A stretch of 58,350 bases of DNA from Clostridium sp. D33t1_170424_F3 (GTDB taxonomy: Bacteria; Bacillota; Clostridia; Oscillospirales; Acutalibacteraceae), in contig NZ_JADPEG010000001.1 of the NCBI RefSeq assembly GCF_015667585.1, positions 1 to 58,350 of the forward strand, written 5' to 3'. Positions 37,876 to 46,548 of the stretch are shown here, piece after piece. A program made the translations under genes and the position numbers. Positions within the stretch are counted from its first letter, which is position 1; each line of letters opens with the position of its first letter. The notes beneath the pieces were generated by a model. That model ran no database searches. It saw only the letters and a list, made by a program, of their open reading frames with translations, and was not told the DNA's origin.

Positions 37876-39159
37876 ATGATAGGAATTGAGCAACGTACCA
37901 TCTGTGACGGTGTCAATTTTAGAAGCATCCGTGATAACAAATTTAAAACTGTTCGTATGTCCGTACATCTGGTCGTGCCGATGAGTCGGACCGCAGCGGC
38001 GGAAAACGCTCTGGTACCGTTTCTGTTGAGCCGCGCCAGCAGGGAATATCCCGACTATACAAAACTGGGCCAGCGTTTGGCGGAACTGTACGGTGCGTCC
38101 TTAAACGCGGACGTTCAAAAGCTGGGGGACCTGCAGGTGCTGACCATCTCCGCATGCGGCCTTGCGGACCGGTATGCACTGGACGGGGAATCGATTTCCA
38201 GAGAGCTGGGAGACCTTCTCTGCAGCATCCTGTTTGATCCGCCGTTTGAAGACGGCCTGTTCCCGCAGGATGGGTTTGAACAGGAAAAGCGCCAGACCAT
38301 CGAATTGATCGATTCTGAATTTAATGATAAGCGCACCTATGCGCGCCAGCGCTGCGAAGCGCTTATGTGCAAAAATGAGCCGTTTGGTATCAGCCGGTAC
38401 GGGAGCAAAGAGGATATATGCAATTTGCAGCGTTCTGCTATCACTGATGCATGGAACGCTTTGATTCGCCGCGCGCGCGTGGAGGTAACGGTTCTGGGCG
38501 ACTGTGATCCGGAACCGGTATATGAAGGCTTTTCACAGGCGTTCCGGAAAGCGGGTCGCGAATCGGTTGTCGGCTGCCCTAATACGGTGGTACGCTGTGC
38601 GGAAACCGTCAATGAAGTCACTGAAAAAATGGATGTGGCACAGGGAAAACTGGTGCTTGGCTTCCGAACGGGAACAGCGATGCCAGAGGAGGCGGTTCCT
38701 GCCGTCAAACTGATGACTGCGCTGTACGGCGGAACGCCGAATTCCAAATTGTTTTTAAACGTTCGCGAAAAACTGAGCCTCTGTTATTATTGCAGCGCAC
38801 AGTTTAACAGCATGAAAGGTATTATGCTGGTGCAGAGCGGCGTAGAGACGGAAAACATGCAGAAGGCCAGGGAAGAGATCCTCCGCCAGCTGGATGAGGT
38901 GAAAAAAGGTAACTTCGACGACAGCGAGATCGAAGCGGCCAAAATGAGCCTGGCGAACAGCTACCGCACGTTATCGGATTCTCTTGGCGGGCTTGACAAC
39001 TGGTATCTTTCGCAGACTTTTGCCAATCAGATCCAGCGGCCGGAAGAAGCGGCGGCTTGCATCAATGCCGTTACAAGGCAGGAAATCATTGATGCGGCGA
39101 ACCGGGTTACCTTGGACACCGTCTATTGTCTGGTTGGAAACGGGGAGGATGCACAATGA
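37876..39159 (+). CDS. ymfF: M16 peptidase-like protein, YmfF type (inactive partner)
   Basis: 427-residue protein of the pitrilysin/M16 fold. It has the M16 beta-alpha layout (PLSRASREYPDYTKLGQRLAELYGA; later NVREKLSLCYYCSA) but no HXXEH zinc motif, so it is the non-catalytic member of a heterodimer. The next gene encodes the catalytic partner. In B. subtilis ymfF/ymfH are adjacent and have been linked to EF-P 5-aminopentanol modification. The ATG follows GGAGATGATGG. Stop and next start overlap by 4 bp. Confidence 0.85.
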   Translation: MIGIEQRTICDGVNFRSIRDNKFKTVRMSVHLVVPMSRTAAAENALVPFLLSRASREYPDYTKLGQRLAELYGASLNADVQKLGDLQVLTISACGLADRYALDGESISRELGDLLCSILFDPPFEDGLFPQDGFEQEKRQTIELIDSEFNDKRTYARQRCEALMCKNEPFGISRYGSKEDICNLQRSAITDAWNALIRRARVEVTVLGDCDPEPVYEGFSQAFRKAGRESVVGCPNTVVRCAETVNEVTEKMDVAQGKLVLGFRTGTAMPEEAVPAVKLMTALYGGTPNSKLFLNVREKLSLCYYCSAQFNSMKGIMLVQSGVETENMQKAREEILRQLDEVKKGNFDDSEIEAAKMSLANSYRTLSDSLGGLDNWYLSQTFANQIQRPEEAAACINAVTRQEIIDAANRVTLDTVYCLVGNGEDAQ

Positions 39160-40439
39160 ATATGATCAGAGAAGTAAAGAGCGCCCGCGTGGGAGATCGG
39201 TATTATGAAGTCAAGCACCCATCCGGCCTGCGTATCTTTGTGTATCCCAAGGAACAGAATAATTCCACCTATGCGGTGTTTGGAACCAAATACGGCTCTG
39301 TAGATACTACATTTAAACGCTCCGACGAGGCGGAGGCCTGTACGGTGCCGGAGGGAATCGCACATTATCTGGAGCACAAGCTTTTTGAAAGTGAAGACGG
39401 CGACGCCTTTGCACGCTATGCAAAAACAGGTGCCAACGCAAATGCGTATACGTCTTTTGACGTCACTTGCTATCTGTTCTCCTGCACGGAAAATGTTTAT
39501 GAATCGTTGGAGATTCTTCTGGACTTTGTACAGTCCCCGTATTTTACCGAGCAAACCGTTCAAAAAGAGCAGGGTATCATCGGCCAAGAAATCCGCATGT
39601 ATGACGACGATCCCCAGTGGCGCGTCATGTTCAACTTGCTGGAGGCCTTGTACCACACCCATCCGGTCAAAATCGATATTGCGGGTACGGTGGAAAGCAT
39701 TGCGAAGATTACGCCGGAGCTTTTATACCGTTGCTATCATACGTTCTATAACCTGAACAATATGGTTCTCTGTGTGGCCGGTAATATTGACGTCAACAAG
39801 GTGCTGGAGCTCTGCGATAAACTGTTGAAGCCTTCCGCACCGGTAGAAATCGAGCGCATCTTTGAAAAAGAGCCGCTTGAAATTGTAAAGCCGTATGTGG
39901 AGCAGAAGCTTTCTGTTGTGACGCCGCTGTTTCAGCTGGGCTTCAAGGAAGACGCTGGGAACCGCCGCCGCACGGCAAAAGAGCTGGCGGAGACGGAGAT
40001 TCTTTTGGAAGCGATGGCGTCCGACGCATCCCCGCTGTTCCGCAGGCTTTTAGATGCGGAGCTGGTCAACGAGTCCTCCTTTGGATACGAATATTTTGAA
40101 GGCCCCGGCTATGCCAGCGTAATTTTTTCCGGTGAATCCAAAAATCCAAAGCTCGTGGCAGAAGAGATTATAAAAGAGGCGGAGAGATTGCGCAGGGAAG
40201 GTTTGGATGAACCGGCGTTCCAGCGTTCCCAAAAAGCGCTGTACGGAAGAACCGTTTCCGCTTTAAACAGTGTTGATAGTATAGCAAATTCCATGGCTTC
40301 CTTTGCTTTTACAGGTCGGGAGTTATTCTCCTACATTGACGAGATTGCCAACGCGGATTTGCAATCGGTGCAGCGCCGGCTGGACTCCCAGCTCCTTGCG
40401 GACTTTGCAGCGCTGTCCGTCGTAAACCCGGCTGAATAA
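39156..40439 (+). CDS. ymfH: M16 family zinc metallopeptidase, YmfH type
   Basis: 427-residue M16 peptidase with the inverted zinc motif HYLEH at residues 70-74 and a downstream glutamate in the QEIRMYDDDP region that should complete the zinc site. The C-terminal half carries the second M16 domain. It is translationally coupled to the ymfF-like gene (ATGA). The pair probably acts on a small peptide or a protein terminus in the cytoplasm, since no signal peptide is visible. ATG 39156 follows GGGGAGG; an earlier in-frame ATG (39126) lacks a ribosome binding site. Confidence 0.9.
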   Translation: MNMIREVKSARVGDRYYEVKHPSGLRIFVYPKEQNNSTYAVFGTKYGSVDTTFKRSDEAEACTVPEGIAHYLEHKLFESEDGDAFARYAKTGANANAYTSFDVTCYLFSCTENVYESLEILLDFVQSPYFTEQTVQKEQGIIGQEIRMYDDDPQWRVMFNLLEALYHTHPVKIDIAGTVESIAKITPELLYRCYHTFYNLNNMVLCVAGNIDVNKVLELCDKLLKPSAPVEIERIFEKEPLEIVKPYVEQKLSVVTPLFQLGFKEDAGNRRRTAKELAETEILLEAMASDASPLFRRLLDAELVNESSFGYEYFEGPGYASVIFSGESKNPKLVAEEIIKEAERLRREGLDEPAFQRSQKALYGRTVSALNSVDSIANSMASFAFTGRELFSYIDEIANADLQSVQRRLDSQLLADFAALSVVNPAE

Positions 40440-40453
40440 GAATAAAGGTTGAA

Positions 40454-40512
40454 CCGCCAGGCTTCCCGCGCGAGGCTTGGCGGCTTTCCTGATTTTTCGG
40501 ATCGCGCGGGAA
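40454..40512 (+). promoter_or_regulatory. Candidate pseudoknot leader over the lgt ribosome binding site
   Basis: CCGCCAGGCTT (40454-40464) pairs with AGGCTTGGCGG (40473-40483), allowing G-T wobbles. The loop between them belongs to TTCCCGCGCGA (40463-40473), whose exact complement TCGCGCGGGAA lies at 40502-40512, ending in the first bases of the ribosome binding site AAAGGTGG (40511-40518). The two pairings can make an H-type pseudoknot or alternate. The first hairpin could also be a plain terminator of the M16 pair. Confidence 0.5.
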
Positions 40513-40523
40513 AGGTGGAAAAT

Positions 40524-41582
40524 ATGTATAACGTACAATTTCCGAAGCTCGGGTGGGAGTTTCACGTGCAAGAAACGGCATTTCAAATTGGCAACGCGCC
40601 GATCGCATGGTATGGTATTATCATCGCGGTGGGCTTTATGCTCGCGTTTCTGTATGCGATGGCGAGCTGTAAAAAGATGCGCATTAACGCGGACAAGCTG
40701 GTCAACTGCGTCCTGGTCGGGATGATCACAGGCATCATTGGCGCAAGACTTTACTATGTCATTTTTTATCCTGGAAACAAATATTTGAATAACCCGATGG
40801 AAATTTTTAATATCCGCGAGGGCGGTCTCGGCATCTACGGCGGCATCATTGGCGGACTGTTAGGCGGCGTGCTCACCGCAAAGCTGTGCAAGCTGAAAGT
40901 GCCTGCCGTACTGGACATTGCATCCCTGGGCTTTTTAATTGGCCAATGCATCGGCCGCTGGGGCAACTTTGTAAACCAGGAGGCCTTTGGAAGCCAGACC
41001 GACCTTCCATGGGGAATGGTCAGCGAAGGAACGCGCGCGGTCGTCAACGGACCCGTGCATCCCTGCTTCTTTTATGAGTCCCTGTGGTGCCTGATCGGAT
41101 TTGTCCTGCTACATATTTTCTGCCGTAAGTTCAGAAGATATGACGGGCAGGTCTTTCTGCTTTATTCTGTCTGGTATGGCATCGGCCGTTTCTTCATTGA
41201 AGGACTCCGTACAGACAGCCTCCTGACGCCGTTCGCCAATCTGCGCGTTTCCCAGCTGGTTGCGGCGGTCGCCGTTATCGCCGGTGTAATTTTGCTGGTT
41301 GTGTTTCGCAACCGCACAACGCTTTCCGGATGCGGTTCCGCAGAAGTCATTGCGCTGAACGCGTTGCGGGAGGACGTGCCGGAGGACCTGATTCAGGCAG
41401 ATGCGTTTCCCACTGATACAGAAGACGCAGTAAAAACAGACCGTCTGGAAGAGGGGATTGCTTCCGAACCGGAAGAGGACCTCACACCATTGGAATCGTT
41501 CTCAAAAGAGTCATTGGTAAATCCCGAACCGTCAGAAGACGCCTTGGAAAAGGATATGGATACAGAGGAAGATAAAGAATAA
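40524..41582 (+). CDS. lgt: Prolipoprotein diacylglyceryl transferase
   Basis: 352-residue integral membrane enzyme that moves diacylglycerol from phosphatidylglycerol to the lipobox cysteine of prolipoproteins. About seven helices; the signature GRWGNFVNQEAFG starts at about residue 144 with R145. After the last helix (about residue 275) there is an acidic tail of roughly 75 residues (Glu/Asp-rich, ending DMDTEEDKE) not found in most Lgt proteins. ATG 40524 follows AAAGGTGG; the open frame extends upstream through the leader but has no ribosome binding site. Its products would include the solute-binding lipoprotein at 15.5 kb. Confidence 0.95.
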   Translation: MYNVQFPKLGWEFHVQETAFQIGNAPIAWYGIIIAVGFMLAFLYAMASCKKMRINADKLVNCVLVGMITGIIGARLYYVIFYPGNKYLNNPMEIFNIREGGLGIYGGIIGGLLGGVLTAKLCKLKVPAVLDIASLGFLIGQCIGRWGNFVNQEAFGSQTDLPWGMVSEGTRAVVNGPVHPCFFYESLWCLIGFVLLHIFCRKFRRYDGQVFLLYSVWYGIGRFFIEGLRTDSLLTPFANLRVSQLVAAVAVIAGVILLVVFRNRTTLSGCGSAEVIALNALREDVPEDLIQADAFPTDTEDAVKTDRLEEGIASEPEEDLTPLESFSKESLVNPEPSEDALEKDMDTEEDKE

Positions 41583-41603
41583 GGGATAACAGGAGGAATT
41601 GGT

Positions 41604-42461
41604 ATGGCTAATTTGATTGATGGAAAAGCAGTATCCGCAAGTGTTCGCGCACAGGTGGCGCAGGAAACAAAGGAGTTGATTGCGAAAGGCGTTACACCGG
41701 GACTGGCAGTTGTCATTGTGGGAGACGATCCCGCTTCCCGGACCTATGTCAACAACAAAAAGAAAGCCTGCGCGGAAACGGGCATCCACTCGGAGGAATA
41801 TGCCCTTCCCGCAGCCACCTCTCAGGAAGAACTGACGCACCTGATCGATGAACTGAACGCGAAAAAGGAGATCAACGGCATTCTGGTGCAATCTCCTCTG
41901 CCGAAGGGACTGGACGAAAAGGCGGTTGTGGACGCAATCCTTCCGGAAAAGGACGTGGATGCGTTCCATCCCTCCAATGTTGGGCGCATTATGATCGGCA
42001 ATTTCCATTATTTGCCCTGTACGCCGGCCGGAATCATTGAGCTGATCCACTCCCAGAACATTGAGATTCAGGGGAAGAACTGCGTTGTAATCGGGCGCAG
42101 CAATATTGTAGGAAAACCTATGGCAATGCTCCTCCTGCACAATAACGGAACGGTCACGATCTGTCACAGCAAGACAAAGAATTTGAAGGAGGTCTGCCAG
42201 CAGGCGGATATTCTGGTTGCGGCAGTCGGCAAGCCCAAATTCGTCACAGCGGATATGGTCAAGCCCGGCGCGGTCGTCATCGATGTTGGCATGGACCGCG
42301 ACGAAAACGGGAAATTGTGCGGCGACGTCGATTTTGCAGAAGTTGAAAAGATTGCCGGTTATATTACGCCGGTGCCCGGCGGCGTCGGCCCAATGACCAT
42401 CGCCATGCTGCTGCGCAACACCATAACGGCCGCAAAATTACAGAACGGACTGATGGAATAA
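41604..42461 (+). CDS. folD: Bifunctional methylenetetrahydrofolate dehydrogenase/cyclohydrolase
   Basis: 285-residue enzyme interconverting 5,10-methylene-, methenyl- and 10-formyl-THF. The catalytic region [13 protein letters not shown] holds Y48, K52 and K54; the [13 protein letters not shown] and [10 protein letters not shown] motifs and the NADP-binding [11 protein letters not shown] follow, with the C-terminal [15 protein letters not shown] typical of FolD. Full length. It starts 22 bp after lgt with AGGAGG before the ATG and runs into dxs. Confidence 0.97.
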   Translation: MANLIDGKAVSASVRAQVAQETKELIAKGVTPGLAVVIVGDDPASRTYVNNKKKACAETGIHSEEYALPAATSQEELTHLIDELNAKKEINGILVQSPLPKGLDEKAVVDAILPEKDVDAFHPSNVGRIMIGNFHYLPCTPAGIIELIHSQNIEIQGKNCVVIGRSNIVGKPMAMLLLHNNGTVTICHSKTKNLKEVCQQADILVAAVGKPKFVTADMVKPGAVVIDVGMDRDENGKLCGDVDFAEVEKIAGYITPVPGGVGPMTIAMLLRNTITAAKLQNGLME

Positions 42462-42507
42462 TATCTTGGCGACGGAACAGAAAAATAGAAAAAACGAGGT
42501 GTTTTCT

Positions 42508-44391
42508 ATGGAGCACCTTTTAGAAAAAATCAATCAGCCGGGCGATCTGCAAAAGCTTTCCCCGTCCGAGTTGGAGGAGCTCTGTTCCGAAATCCGGGAA
42601 CAGATTATCCAGACCGTCTCCCATAACGGCGGGCACCTGGCTTCCAATCTGGGCGTCGTGGAATTGACGGTGGCACTGCACAAGGTGTTTTATGAGCCGG
42701 AAAATAAAATCGTGTGGGACGTCGGGCATCAGGCGTATACGCATAAAATTTTGACCGGGCGCAGGGAACAGCTCTCCACCATACGAACCCGCGGAGGGCT
42801 GTCCGGTTATCCCAACCGGTCGGAGAGCTCCTATGACGCATTTAACGTCGGACATGCCAGCACTTCCATCTCCGCGGCATACGGTATCGCAATGGCAAAA
42901 AAGATTCGGCACGAATCCGGCCATGTCATCGCAATCCTTGGCGACGGCGCTTTGACCGGCGGCCTGGCATACGAAGGGCTTAATAACGCGGGCCGTTTTA
43001 CAAAAAACTTTATTGTTATTTTAAATGACAATACCATGTCAATTTCCCGGAACGTCGGTGCGATCGCCCGTTACCTGGCACATATCCGTACCATGCCCGG
43101 TTACTTGCGTGCCAAAGGAAACGTTGAAAGCGTTTTACAGAAAATACCGGGGGTCGGTCAGCCGGTTCACCACGCAATTTCCAAAGCAAAAGCGGCCTTC
43201 AAGCATTTGCTGTACAACAACACATTGTTTGAAGATATGGGGTTCATCTATTACGGGCCGTTTGACGGCCATAATTTGCAGCATATGATCGAAGTGCTGG
43301 AAAATGCCAAAAAGATCGATCATCCTATTCTGCTGCATGTGACGACCGCCAAGGGCAAGGGCTATTCCTTTGCGGAACAGAATCCTGGCGTATTTCATGG
43401 CGTCTCGCAGTTTGATATTGAAACCGGAAAATCGTCGCTTGCCGGTGAAAACTTTTCCAGCCGGTTCGGTGATTTTCTCTGCGAGGCGGCGGCCAGCGAC
43501 AAAAAAATATGCGCCATTACCGCCGCCATGCAGATCGGTACAGGCCTGACGGAATTTGGACGGAAATATCCGGATCGTTTTTTTGATGTTGGTATTGCGG
43601 AGGAACACGCGGTGACCTTTGCGGGCGGTTTGGCTTCCGGAGGCATGCATCCGGTCTGCGCCATCTATTCTACCTTTTTACAGCGTGGGTACGATCAAAT
43701 CATCCACGACGCGGCGCTGCAGAATCTGGATGTTACCTTTGCCATTGACCGGGCTGGCCTTGTAGGCGAGGACGGCGAAACGCATCAGGGGATTTTTGAC
43801 GCGGCGTTTCTCAACACGATCCCCAACACAACGGTCTTTGCACCGTCCTATTACGATGAGCTCTATCTTTCCCTTAGAACTGCTATTTACAGTTGCAGCG
43901 GGGTTACGGCTGTCCGGTTTCCACGCGGCGGCCAGATGTTTCGTCCTCACGATTTTCAGGTAACAAGCGGCGCGTACTGCACGTACGGGGATGCTGGAGC
44001 GGCAAACGTACTGGTCACGTATGGTCGGCTTTTTTCGTTTGCCTGCCAGGCTTTGCAAAGGCTGCAAAAGCAGGGAGTCCCTCTGCGAATTGTAAAATTG
44101 AACCGGATTAAACCGATCGCACAGCAGGCGGTTCTTGAAACCGCAAATGCAATGCATGTCTTTTTCTTTGAAGAGGGGATTCAGCAGGGCGGCGTAGGAG
44201 AGCATTTTGAATGTATGCTGTATGAATCCGGATTTGAAGGAAACTATCATTTACAGGCGATCACGGGCTTTGTCAAGCAAGCGTCCATGGCAGAATCCCT
44301 GCATGATTTGGGGCTGGATGAAACAGGAATGGTCCAGACCATTCTGCATGCGACACAGAACTGGCAGGGAAATATCCCGCACATTTCATAA
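42508..44391 (+). CDS. dxs: 1-deoxy-D-xylulose-5-phosphate synthase
   Basis: 627-residue thiamine-diphosphate transketolase-like enzyme that condenses pyruvate and glyceraldehyde 3-phosphate, the first step of the MEP isoprenoid pathway ending in IspH at 23.7 kb. The TPP-binding GDGALTGG is at about residues 145-152, followed by the NDN motif, and the catalytic glutamate lies in GIAEEHAVTFAGG. Full length. An upstream in-frame TTG (42466) is rejected because CGAGGTG lies 7 nt before the ATG at 42508. Only 46 bp separate it from folD, so it belongs to the lgt-recN run. Confidence 0.96.
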   Translation: MEHLLEKINQPGDLQKLSPSELEELCSEIREQIIQTVSHNGGHLASNLGVVELTVALHKVFYEPENKIVWDVGHQAYTHKILTGRREQLSTIRTRGGLSGYPNRSESSYDAFNVGHASTSISAAYGIAMAKKIRHESGHVIAILGDGALTGGLAYEGLNNAGRFTKNFIVILNDNTMSISRNVGAIARYLAHIRTMPGYLRAKGNVESVLQKIPGVGQPVHHAISKAKAAFKHLLYNNTLFEDMGFIYYGPFDGHNLQHMIEVLENAKKIDHPILLHVTTAKGKGYSFAEQNPGVFHGVSQFDIETGKSSLAGENFSSRFGDFLCEAAASDKKICAITAAMQIGTGLTEFGRKYPDRFFDVGIAEEHAVTFAGGLASGGMHPVCAIYSTFLQRGYDQIIHDAALQNLDVTFAIDRAGLVGEDGETHQGIFDAAFLNTIPNTTVFAPSYYDELYLSLRTAIYSCSGVTAVRFPRGGQMFRPHDFQVTSGAYCTYGDAGAANVLVTYGRLFSFACQALQRLQKQGVPLRIVKLNRIKPIAQQAVLETANAMHVFFFEEGIQQGGVGEHFECMLYESGFEGNYHLQAITGFVKQASMAESLHDLGLDETGMVQTILHATQNWQGNIPHIS

Positions 44392-44418
44392 CAACAAAGA
44401 AAGGCTGGGAGAGCAGAG

Positions 44419-45237
44419 GTGGCAGAAAAGAAACGATTGGATTGTCTGATTTTTGAGCTGGGGCACGCACCGAGCCGGGAAAAAGCACGCGCCATGATTA
44501 TGGCGGGAAACGTTTATATCGACAATCAGAAATCCGATAAACCGGGGACGATGATCCCAGCCGGCGCAAAAGTAGAGGTTCGCGGCGAGACGCTTCCCTA
44601 TGTCAGCCGCGGCGGCTTAAAGTTAGATAAGGCGATGCGGCTGTTTCCCATTTCCCTGGAAAAGAAAATCTGCATGGACATCGGCGCTTCAACCGGCGGG
44701 TTTACCGACTGTATGCTGCAAAACGGAGCGCAAAAGGTATATGCCATCGACGTCGGCTACGGACAGCTGGCGTGGAAGCTGCGGACCGATCCGCGGGTAG
44801 TCAATCTGGAGCGCACCAACGTGCGATATATTACAGAGGAACAGGTCCCGGAAAAAGTGGACTTTTTCAGTGTGGATGTTTCCTTTATCTCCCTTTGCCT
44901 GGTTCTTCCCGTCGCCAGGAATTTTATGGCAGACAGCGCACAGGCGGTCTGTTTGATCAAGCCGCAGTTTGAAGCGGGCCGCAGCAAGGTGGGAAAGAAA
45001 GGCGTCGTACGGGAGCAGAAAACGCATGTGGAAGTCATTGAGAAAATCGTGGCCTTTGTGTTGGAAAACGGCTTTTCTGTGGAAGGGCTGACCTTTTCTC
45101 CGGTAAAAGGGCCGGAGGGCAATATCGAATACTTATTATATCTCAGCAAAGCGGAGCAGACGAACAGTGTTCCTCTGGATATTCCCGCACTTGTCGCGGA
45201 ATCTCATTTACAGCTGGACGGTGGTGGACAGCATTGA
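44419..45237 (+). CDS. tlyA: TlyA family rRNA methyltransferase (S4 + FtsJ domains)
   Basis: 272 residues: an N-terminal S4 RNA-binding domain (about 3-65: RLDCLIFELGHAPSREKARAMI) and an FtsJ/RrmJ-like SAM-dependent methyltransferase (about 75-255) with motif I DIGASTGGFTDC and the catalytic K-D-K-E pattern. TlyA 2'-O-methylates 16S and/or 23S rRNA and some homologues are described as hemolysins; the rRNA role is better supported. GTG start with GGGAGAG upstream. Its stop overlaps the nadK start. Confidence 0.92.
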   Translation: MAEKKRLDCLIFELGHAPSREKARAMIMAGNVYIDNQKSDKPGTMIPAGAKVEVRGETLPYVSRGGLKLDKAMRLFPISLEKKICMDIGASTGGFTDCMLQNGAQKVYAIDVGYGQLAWKLRTDPRVVNLERTNVRYITEEQVPEKVDFFSVDVSFISLCLVLPVARNFMADSAQAVCLIKPQFEAGRSKVGKKGVVREQKTHVEVIEKIVAFVLENGFSVEGLTFSPVKGPEGNIEYLLYLSKAEQTNSVPLDIPALVAESHLQLDGGGQH

Positions 45238-46091
45238 ACGTACTGATTATTCCGAATCTTACAAAAAACAACGCACAATTACATACGGTCCGTGTTGTCA
45301 ACCAATTGCGTCAATATGGTGCGTCCGTAACGATGAAAGCGGAGCATCAGGATGATTTCCCTGGGTGTCCCATTACGTTTGCGCAGGACTTTTTTCTGGC
45401 TCTGCAGGAGTGCGACGTCGTTTTGGCGATTGGCGGCGACGGTACCATCATTCATGCAGCCAAGCACGCGGCTATGACGAACAAGCCGGTTTTGGGCATC
45501 AACGTGGGCCGTCTGGGGTTTGTCGCCGGTCTGGAAGTAGATGAGCTGGAAAAGCTGGAAAACCTGGTGGAGGGAAACTATGCTCTGGAAGAACGCATGA
45601 TGCTGCAGGTCAGTTTGAATCAAAGCGAAGAGCTCCGCACCTTTTATGCGTTGAACGACGCGGTCATTTCCCGGGGTTCCCTTTCCCGCATTCTGGACTT
45701 GAAGGTCCTGTTTAACCATTCCAACATGTGTGATTACCGGGCTGATGGGCTGATTTTTGCCACGCCGACCGGATCGACCGCGTATTCGCTTTCTGCAGGG
45801 GGGCCAGTGATTGATCCAAGCATGAACTGCATTTTGCTGTCACCCATTTGTCCGCATTCTCTGTTTACGCGGACGGTTGTTTTCGGTGAGGACGCAAAAC
45901 TGGAAGTCCTGCCGAGCCGGGATTCGGAGAGCGAAATTTTCCTGACCATCGATGGTGAAACAGCGGTTCCCGTTGGGGATCGCTGTCCGATCCGTATTTC
46001 CCGCGCGGCGTACACCGCGCAGATCATAAAATTGAAACCCAGTAATTTCTATGAAGTAGTCAATGAAAAACTGGCGGAGAGGAGGCCTTGA
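45234..46091 (+). CDS. nadK: NAD kinase
   Basis: 285-residue NAD(+) kinase producing NADP(+). The ATP-binding GGDGT motif is at residues 67-71, followed by NVGRLGFVAGLE, ALNDAVISRG and the conserved TPTGSTAYSLSAGGPV loop with DGE in the C-terminal domain. The start is TTG at 45234, 4 bp overlap with tlyA, which is the usual clostridial order tlyA-nadK-argR-recN. Confidence 0.95.
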   Translation: MNVLIIPNLTKNNAQLHTVRVVNQLRQYGASVTMKAEHQDDFPGCPITFAQDFFLALQECDVVLAIGGDGTIIHAAKHAAMTNKPVLGINVGRLGFVAGLEVDELEKLENLVEGNYALEERMMLQVSLNQSEELRTFYALNDAVISRGSLSRILDLKVLFNHSNMCDYRADGLIFATPTGSTAYSLSAGGPVIDPSMNCILLSPICPHSLFTRTVVFGEDAKLEVLPSRDSESEIFLTIDGETAVPVGDRCPIRISRAAYTAQIIKLKPSNFYEVVNEKLAERRP

Positions 46092-46092
46092 T

Positions 46093-46542
46093 ATGAAAAC
46101 GAGGCGACACGCAAAAATACTGGAATTAATCAACGAATACAGCATTGACACGCAGGAAGAGCTTTTGCGGCGTCTGCGGGAGGACGGCTTCGATGTAACG
46201 CAGGCAACGGTTTCCCGCGATATCAAGGAACTGCGCCTGGTGAAAACCCTTTCCCACGACGGCAAGTACCAATATTCTACTGGGAAAGACACCGTACGCG
46301 ACATCTCCTCCAAGTTTTTCTCGCTGTTGGCGGATTCTGCTCTTTCCATCAACAGTGCAAAGAATATTGTTGTGATCAAGTGCCTGACCGGTATGGCGCA
46401 GGCTGTTTGCGCCGCTATGGACAGTATCCACTGGGATACCGTTGTCGGTACCCTGGCGGGAGACGACACCATTTTCGTTGTGACAAAAGATGACGAATCC
46501 GCCGAACGTCTGACTGCGGATTTGAAAAGAATCGTTGGGTGA
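46093..46542 (+). CDS. argR: Arginine repressor
   Basis: 149-residue regulator with an N-terminal winged helix (about 1-70: TQEELLRRLREDGFDVTQATVSRDIKEL) and a C-terminal oligomerisation/arginine-binding domain (about 80-149: GTLAGDDTIFVV). As a hexamer with arginine it represses arginine synthesis and tunes catabolism. It starts one base after nadK, with GGAGG 10 nt before the ATG. No arg genes are in the window; this position before recN is the standard Firmicute one. Confidence 0.95.
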   Translation: MKTRRHAKILELINEYSIDTQEELLRRLREDGFDVTQATVSRDIKELRLVKTLSHDGKYQYSTGKDTVRDISSKFFSLLADSALSINSAKNIVVIKCLTGMAQAVCAAMDSIHWDTVVGTLAGDDTIFVVTKDDESAERLTADLKRIVG

Positions 46543-46548
46543 TGGAAT

